Assembly (NCBI RefSeq): GCF_023898315.1
Contig: NC_064615.1
Location: 1,185,087,413-1,185,151,412, forward strand
Direction: 5' to 3'
Source: Schistocerca nitens
Lineage: Eukaryota > Arthropoda > Insecta > Orthoptera > Acrididae
DNA: 64,000 nt
How positions within the stretch are numbered: position 1 is the first letter of the stretch; each line of letters starts with the position of its first letter. The position numbers were made by a program, and so were the translations under genes. This document shows positions 57,633-64,000 of this stretch, piece by piece. The notes beneath the pieces are model-generated. The model saw nothing but the letters and a program-made list of their open reading frames with translations. It made no database searches and was not told where the DNA came from.

Positions 57633-57639
57633 AATCAGT

Positions 57640-59500
57640 ACGCCGGGAAAGCTTTAAACATCACATTCTTGTGTTGTTTCTATTTTTGTTCGCATGTGTA
57701 TATCGTGATTTTATGATCACCATGCGGTGTATGCTGGAAGGAAGGGTGTCTGCCATCTTGACATAATTTCTCAAAGCAGACAGGTGGAATCAGACGTTCC
57801 TGTAATGCCATTTAGACTTAGGGCTGCACAATGGACCAGCCTGTTATCATGATGCATGCTTCAATAAGATATATTGTCAGTGTTCTTTGCTCTTTCTGTT
57901 TGCATACGTATGATGTCACATGTCACACAATCATTGTATTGTGGGATGAAGTAGAGATATGCTAGCAGTAGGTTCAGTTGACCCATTTGGTCAATTGAAC
58001 CTACTGAATCTAGATTGACATAATACTGTTGTGGCGCTTGCTTGTTTTACTGTTAGGATATGGTTTTTCCAGGTTAGATTTGAAACCTCTATTAATATAA
58101 GTTGAATATCTGGGATATCCTGATTTAAAAGATCTATCATCCATATCTGACTTGTTCAATATAGAGCCTAAAAAATTCAAAGAACGTGTTCCAACTTGTA
58201 CGACTGCCTTATGTATTCCCTGGCTGTTTGTTTTAAAACTTATAATTAAAAATCTGAGCAGTTCTTGTTTGAGTTCCTGTTTACAGAGGTCGTGGCCGCG
58301 TCTTGGTGGAAGTCAGCAAAATAGGTGTTGTGGTCTGTTGCAGAACTGTGCTTTCAAATTCTGAATTTCTTCTCTTTTTTATTCATTGCTACTTAACCAG
58401 CCTGTTTTGTAAGTTTTAATAATGTTGTGATTTTTATGTGGCTGTTTCTGGAATCCATTTAATTTGTTATGAAATTGTAGGAGCAAGAGGAATGTTCACT
58501 ACTAGTTGCCGGCTTTGGCCAGTGGCGTTAATGTTATGGTTATTGTCACATCACCTTTTGGTGCATGTATTCATACGTTTGTTGTTAATTTTCAAAGCCA
58601 GTGAATTTGGAAAAAAAAGAATGATCCCTGTGACATACTGATCTGTAGCTTGACCTGACATTGTAGGTTCGATTGGAAGCTGACATTCTGTTGTAAGTTG
58701 GCGAAGCCAATGAGTGGGATACTATAAAAGCCTGGTAGTTGTGACAGCTGGTCTGTATGGTCTGTACCTTAGCCCACCTAAAAAAAAAAAAAAGTAACGT
58801 CATTTTATAGTCGCCATATTGTTTATGGTGTTTGTGGCATGTTTCCTATGTAACTGGTCAAAGCTTATGACTTGAATTGCTTCATTGGAAGTGTTCGGTT
58901 CCATCCTTCCGCTTTGGTCCATGATGTAATGGTGTTGTGTGTGACGTCACTAAGGTTTGGTGTTTTTGAGTTGGTTCGTGTGTCTAGTTGTCATGTTGTT
59001 GTATTTCATGGTGCCATCTATCGAATGTGATGTGTTGAGTTTAAATTATGCTATTGTGTTCATTTGAGTATTGGTTATAACTGTGGTAATGTGGATTTAT
59101 TTGAGTCTGGTTAGTCAGTGCTGTAACATGGGTTTTGAAGTGTTTGCTTTGTTTTCAGTGAGTTGTTACGTTTTTTTTTCCTTTTTTTATGTGTTGGTGA
59201 AACATGAAAAAAATTCTGACTGGAGGCTGACTTCCTGCATACTGAACGCCGTCATGTCCAGCACTGCAAATTACGGATAAAGCTAGATTAACAGCCTCTC
59301 ATTGCTTGCCTTTATATTGAAAACTAACTGTCTGTCTTCTGTGCGAATTACATTAAACTTTTGATAACACACACTATTATGTCCTCTGCTTTTCTGAACC
59401 ATGAAATTTTTTTGTCCACCTCATGCCTTGCATGTCCTTGTAATGATATAATGTTATATTGGTGTCTTTGTATCTCACTGTTCTCCATTAACCTCGTTGC
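57640..59500 (+). other. Intron sequence without recognised genes
   Basis: A small hairpin lies at 57967-58005 (17-nt arms AGTAGGTTCAGTTGACC and GGTCAATTGAACCTACT, 5-nt loop). 58420-59290 is G+T-rich on the + strand like 52.0-53.0 kb. An A-run is at 58780-58793. No coding similarity. Confidence 0.45.
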
Positions 59501-60130
59501 AAAGGTCGCCTAATGTTAGGCTATTTGTGCACAACTCATGGTTGCTTGATGGCAGTGGCTGCTTCACATCCTGGGGCATCTGGTCTCCTCTACCAGATAC
59601 GAGTTATCCTTGTCCCCCACTCAATGCAACTGTTGTCCCTTCCTATATCCTATCACTGCCTCCCAATCCATGTTGCCATGCCACATTCATCGTGTACTGC
59701 TTCCCTCTGGCTCCAACACCCTCCCGCATTCCTAATCGGCAAACCAGCTGCCTCGCACTGAGCTGCCAGCTACCCAACCCCAACCTCAACCCCTCTTCCT
59801 GCCTTCTACCTCTCACTTCCTCTACCCACTCCATCAGAAACACCCTCACCCCATTCTAGTCCAGCTGCAGAACTGCAAGCCTTACACTGTTTCCAGCCAG
59901 CACTATGTAAGAGCACAGGCACGTGTGTGTCTATTTGTATACTAACTGCATTTGTGTATTTCTACTCTTAACTTGAGAAAGGATTCATTCTGAAAGCTAG
60001 CAGGTTTTCTTGCTTTTTTGTGTACCTGTCAATGGCTCAATGATTCCCTGCATTTGCATGAATGATGTTCTTTATTCCTAAAGTATTTACAGTCTACCAG
60101 AACTTTCCTATTTTCCTATTTATGTAAGTT
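59500..60130 (+). repeat. Pyrimidine-rich dispersed repeat, copy 1
   Basis: A C+T-rich block (59560-59860) is followed by TGAAAGCTAGCAGGTTTTCT, TTTTGTGTACCTGTCAATGG and TTTATTCCTAAAGTATTTAC. The same order recurs at 60890-61345 with moderate divergence. Long frames on both strands here are a by-product of the biased composition. The element class is unknown; it could be a non-autonomous DNA element. Confidence 0.6.
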
Positions 60131-60587
60131 GGCAAAGACTTAGGACTGGTAATGTTTTCTTTGAAAATAACTATTTATAAATTAAGCTCTCGTGCAGTTA
60201 CTTTTTTCATTATCTTGTTTTCTTCTTTACCATTTCTGTTGAAACAGTTGTCTGCAGGTACCTTTAATTTCTTCATACCTTGAAGTGTTTTATTCATCTG
60301 TGACATTATTTCCAGAATCTCGTTATACTCGTTATGAAATCTTTGATTCCATTTCATCTCTTTTGAACTATAGGCTACTGACTTTTCCAGCTACAGAAGT
60401 GTTTGTTTTAAATCATCAGTGAATCATGGGGTTATAGTGGCTCTTTGTAAAGTATGTTGTAGTCTAACTTCCAGCTCTAAATTAGGGTGGTAGCACTGAA
60501 ACTGGTTGTTGCAGAAACTCACTATTGTTTTAGACTACTGATGTACAGTGTTGGCTGGATAGATTTATAACTTTATGAAGCATGGTT

Positions 60588-60682
60588 GGGGAGAGGGGGG
60601 CGGGGGAGGGGGGGGGGGTCAGGCAGCAGTTGCATAGGTTAGGCATCTGACATAGCAGTACTGCAGCTGGTGAAGAGTGGCA

Positions 60683-60722
<40 letters not shown>
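60588..60722. repeat. G-rich tract and (GAT)n microsatellite
   Basis: 60588-60617 consists almost only of G, with runs of 6, 5 and 10, and could form a G-quadruplex on the + strand. 60683-60722 is about 13 GAT units. The polyisoleucine frame on the - strand is caused by this repeat. Surrounding 60131-60880 has no gene. Confidence 0.9.
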
Positions 60723-60889
60723 TGGGTATGTTGATTGAGAGGGGCGACAAGACAGACGAAGGAGAGACTATTGGTAAGAGGGTGTGGTGAAAGTGCATTA
60801 ACAGAGATTGACACCAGGAGGCTTGGATTGAGAAGCAGCCATTGAAATAGAGCATGTTTTGCCACTGGGTGGTCAACTTTGTTCTTGAC

Positions 60890-61345
60890 CGCAGATTTTG
60901 CCAGTGATCATTCATTCCAGAGTTGCATATGTAACCCATCCACCTGTCGTACCACCCCCCTTCCCTTCCCCCCCCCCCTCCCCCCTCGCCCCTGCTGCAC
61001 CTCCTCCTGCTGTCTGCCTCTTTCTGGGTCTACCGCATCTGACACCCTTCCTCTTCCATTTCCCAATCCCACTGCCCTTCCCCTTCCCCCTGCACCTCCC
61101 CCTTCTCCCCTGCACTCACGCACCACAACAATCCAATTCGTCTGAACGGCAATCCCGGCATTGCTTGTCCCCACAGCACGGTATGGGTGCACCTGAGTGT
61201 GTGTTTCTTCTGAAAGATAGCAAAGCTTTCATTCGCTTTTGTGTGTGCCTGTTGACGACTCTGCATTTATGCTGTTTGGTCAGTGATCTGCTTTACTCCT
61301 AAAATATTTACATTATATGACAACTTCCCATGCTATATTAACACT
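60890..61345 (+). repeat. Pyrimidine-rich dispersed repeat, copy 2
   Basis: C+T-rich core 60955-61110 with a C-run, then TGAAAGATAGCAAAGCTTTC, TTTTGTGTGTGCCTGTTGAC and TTTACTCCTAAAATATTTAC, parallel to copy 1 about 1.3 kb upstream and in the same orientation. Confidence 0.6.
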
Positions 61346-61384
61346 GACAGAATTCAGAGATGTGTCCAGTGGAGAGACTCTTGT

Positions 61385-62027
61385 GGTTGCTCTGGGACCT
61401 CCCCCCCCCCCCCCCCTGTGGGTCCGGGGGTAAGTATGGGCCTGAGATATTCCTTCCTGTCGTCAGAGGCGACTGAAAGGAGTTTCTCATTTTTCGGCCG
61501 TTATGTGATGGTCTCCTGTAGGGTTTGACCTCCATTCTTCAAAATTTTCCCGAAGAGTGAGCCAATTGGGGAAGGGCACCTTACATGGTCCATTGTGTCC
61601 ATTGTGCATTGAGATCTTTAGCCCACTTTCTCGTCATTGCATTTCAGTCCCACTCATTCTCCATCTCTTGGGCAGGGACACCTTCCTGGGTGCATTTTCC
61701 ACCATGCACTATGCAGTGTCACATTTTGCGTCGACAATGACCGTGGACTTCTTTGCGCCTGATATCCAGCACGGTAGCCAGTCTGTTGTGGTGTGGTCGC
61801 CATGTACCCTGTTGGTTGTAGCCTCCTGACCACACAGGGACTGCTCTGCTGATGCCTGCCCCGTTAGTTCCTCATGTATGCCAAGGGGTAGTGGCATTGG
61901 AACTCCCGGCAATGGCCATCCTGCCAGGTGGCCTTTGCTGCGGCTGGGTGGCACCCGGGGGGAGGGCCCCTGGTCGGAGAGGGTGGCATCAGGGCAGATG
62001 ACACGCGATGAAGCGTAGTTCGTCATC
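61385..62027 (+). mobile_element. 5' UTR of I/Jockey-type LINE
   Basis: Starts at or before a 16-nt C-run (61401-61416) and GTGGGTCCGGGGGTAAGTAT. GC-rich and without a frame, it leads directly to ORF1 at 62028. Promoters of I/Jockey-type LINEs are internal and lie in this region; no core motif could be pinpointed. The 5' limit is estimated. Confidence 0.55.
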
Positions 62028-63511
62028 TTGCTGGTGGTCAAACACCAGCAGTCTCTAAGTGTTCACGAGCTCAAGTCAACGCACAGAAGTACAACCCTAA
62101 ATCATTCCCCTCCCTGGCTGGAGGAACGCCGGCTAAGGATTGCAGCGAACCTTATTCACCCCGGTACCTCGTATGTACGAGAACTGAATGGGCTCCTTTA
62201 TTTCGATGAAGCCACAGTTTTTTTAGACCATTTAGAGGACAAGTTTGGGGAGGTGGAGGGCTTCTCCGAAATGAGATCTGGGTCAGTCTTGATCAAAACA
62301 GCATCCTCTGCCCTGTCACGGACGTTACTCTCTTGTGACAGGCTGTGGGATGTTTCTGTAACCATCACGCCCCATAAGACATTAAATATGGTCCAGGGTA
62401 TTATATTCCACAGGGACCTTCCTTTGCAGTCCGACAATGAGCTGCGCGGCAATTTAGAGCAGCGAGGTGTACATTTCGTCCGGCATGTCCACCAGGATCC
62501 AAGGGATAATCAGGTTGCCACCAGTGCTTTCATCTTCGCCGTTGAGGGTGATATATTGCCCGAGAAGGTAAAGATGATGGTCTACCGCTGTGATGTAAAG
62601 CCCTATATCCCTCCCCCTGTGCAGTGCTTTAAGTTCTGGAAGTTCGGCCATATGTCTTCCCGTTGTACTTCCAGCATCACATGCTGAGATTGCGGACACC
62701 CATCACATCCCAATACTCCATGTGCACCACCTCCCATCTGTGTCAACTGCGGAGAGCACCATTCGCCTTGCTTGCCAGACTGCAGGATTCTCCAGAAAGA
62801 GAGGAAAATCATGCAGTACAAGGCCCTGGACGACTGTCCTACTCTTGAGGCTAAGAGAAAATTTGAATGCCTGCATCCTGTGCGCATGACATCGTCTTAC
62901 GCCGCCGCTACAACTGTTCTGGCACCATCAGCACCGCCAAACCAAGTCACCTCTCAGAGCCGGAAGACTACAACTGCCCCCTTGATGGTGGGGGCATTTC
63001 CCTCCCTGTTGCTCCTGCACCTGCACCACCTGCTTTGGGAGCAACTCCCCCCCCCCCCTACCCCCAACCCCATCAGGGACGTCCATTCCCACTTCTAAGG
63101 CCGCAGAACCGTAAGTCTTCTTCAGCTTCTCTTGCTATGAAGGGGTCCCTTGGGTCACTCCCTTCCCAGGTTTTTGCTAGTGGGAAAGACGACACCCACC
63201 AGTGGCTGAAGAGCCCTAAAGCAGCTGGTCGTAGGGCTTCACACTCATCCTCAGTAACAGAGACTGAGTCAGTGAAGTCCTCCCAGCCAGGGAAACCCAA
63301 GGAGCAGTGAGAGAATTCCAAAAAGAAAACACCTAAGACAAAGGAAATTGCGGTGGCACCCACACTACCGCTACCTACAAGCTCCGTGTCTGAGGATGGG
63401 GTGGTGATTTTAGCGTCTGCTGAGGACCTAGATCTCGCCAGACCCTCATACACAGTGGATATAGACTGCTCAGGCAATAAGTCAGTGGCAGCAGGTGACT
63501 CTGAGGTGTAA
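62028..63511 (+). pseudogene. I/Jockey-type LINE ORF1 (gag-like, zinc knuckles)
   Basis: The frame from 62028 reads PPWLEERRLRIAANLIHPG and an RNA-binding-like region (GSVLIKTASSALSRTLLSCD, TLNMVQGIIFHRDL, RDNQVATSAFIFAV), then a CCHC array: CFKFWKFGHMSSRC (second Cys replaced by Phe), C-stop-DCGHPSHPNTPC (TGA at about 62686) and CVNCGEHHSPCLPDC. A proline-rich segment follows. At the 12-nt C-run (63047-63058) the frame shifts and continues with SSSASLAMKGSLGSLP and a Ser/Lys-rich tail to a stop near 63511, after another stop at 63308. Three knuckles after an N-terminal domain is the layout of I/Jockey ORF1. Three lesions make it nonfunctional. Confidence 0.85.
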
Positions 63512-63529
63512 ACTGCCTCATTGAATATT

Positions 63530-64000
63530 CCATGCCTTCACAGTCTCACGATGATGTCATCCTCCAGTGGAATTGTGGAGGTTTTTTCCACCGCCTGGCT
63601 GTGCTACGGTAACTGTTAAGCTTTACACCTGCTCTCTGCATTGCCCTCCAGGAAACCTGGTTCCCGGCAATGCAGGCCCCAGCCCTCCACGGCTAATTGA
63701 GTGTCAGGTGGAGTTTGCGTTTATGTCCTAAACTCAATCTGTAGTGACACTGTGCCCCTTCAAAACCCTCTTGAAGCTGTGGCCATCAGAATAAGGACGA
63801 TGCAGGAAATAACTATCTGCAATGTAAATCTTCCTCCAGATGGTGCAGTTCCCTTGAATGTATTAGCTGCACTGATTGATCAACTCCCTAAACTTTTCCT
63901 ACTTTTGGGAGATTTTAATGCCCATAACCCTTTGTGGGGTGGAACCATACTTACTGGCCGAGACAGAGATGTCGAAACTTTACTATCACAGTTTGACCTC
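63530..64000 (+). pseudogene. I/Jockey-type LINE ORF2, endonuclease start (cut by window)
   Basis: DDVILQWNCGGFFHRLAVLR (63550) and ALCIALQETWFPA (63635) are the start of an AP-type endonuclease. KLFLLLGDFNAHNPLWGGTI and LTGRDRDVETLLSQFDL (63890-64000) contain the catalytic GDFN motif in the GDFNAHxPLWG form typical of I/Jockey elements. Stops at 63610 and 63695 and a frameshift in between show decay. The RT lies beyond the window. It lies sense to the presumed STUB1 intron. Confidence 0.85.

Noticed and set aside
60530-60939. Polyisoleucine or polyserine protein
   Set aside because: Produced by the GAT microsatellite.
59497-61192. Proline- or glycine-rich proteins in several frames
   Set aside because: Open frames on both strands follow from C+T-rich composition; no domain or conserved start.

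Overview
The window looks like a piece of a very large, repeat-filled insect genome, most likely an orthopteran (locust or grasshopper). This is inferred from the AT-rich background, a recognisable tRNA-derived SINE seen here twice, CR1-like LINEs with TAGATG-type tails, and a mixture of RTE, Penelope, mariner, piggyBac, hAT, Mutator-like and Gypsy relics. No bacterial-style gene organisation is present. The species cannot be fixed without a search.

Only one host-gene exon could be recognised: the first coding exon of STUB1/CHIP (48019-48138, + strand), ending at a GTATGT splice donor. Everything right of it to the window end would then be its first intron, and everything left would be upstream flank.

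Layout. 0-3 kb: LINE 3' fragments and an 86-bp duplication. 3-9 kb: a decayed Gypsy-type LTR retrotransposon on the - strand, with LTR-like ends at 3.09 and 8.82 kb and a SINE in gag. 9-19.5 kb: a nest of retroelements. The outer layer is a + strand CR1-like LINE with an SGNH-esterase ORF1. It is split by a - strand RTE-like LINE (7-bp target duplication) and by a second - strand CR1-like LINE, which itself carries a SINE (11-bp duplication). 19.7-24 kb: mostly featureless, with one pre-miRNA-like hairpin. 24.2-25.7 kb: Mutator-like transposase relic. 26.4-27.1 kb: hAT relic. 29.2-34.1 kb: a decayed LINE, a foldback structure with a 55-bp minisatellite growing from one arm, an old CR1 tail and a long-TIR MITE. 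36.1-40.75 kb: a nearly complete two-ORF LINE whose only ORF2 lesions are two single-A insertions in A-runs. 40.8-43.1 kb: gag-protease relic of an LTR element. 43.7-47.0 kb: a full-length mariner with a disabled transposase, then an RTE fragment fused to a second mariner. 50.1-51.7 kb: piggyBac relic. 53.1-57.6 kb: a third CR1 copy and two head-to-head Penelope-like copies, each with a hammerhead-like motif. 59.5-61.3 kb: pyrimidine-rich repeats. 61.4-64 kb: 5' part of an I/Jockey-type LINE running off the end.

The genes do not form a pathway. The biology here is layered transposition around and inside a ubiquitin-ligase gene. I found no clearly new system. The most useful leads are the SGNH-ORF1 LINE, the Penelope inverted pair with ribozyme-like motifs, the foldback/minisatellite, and the 67-nt hairpin.
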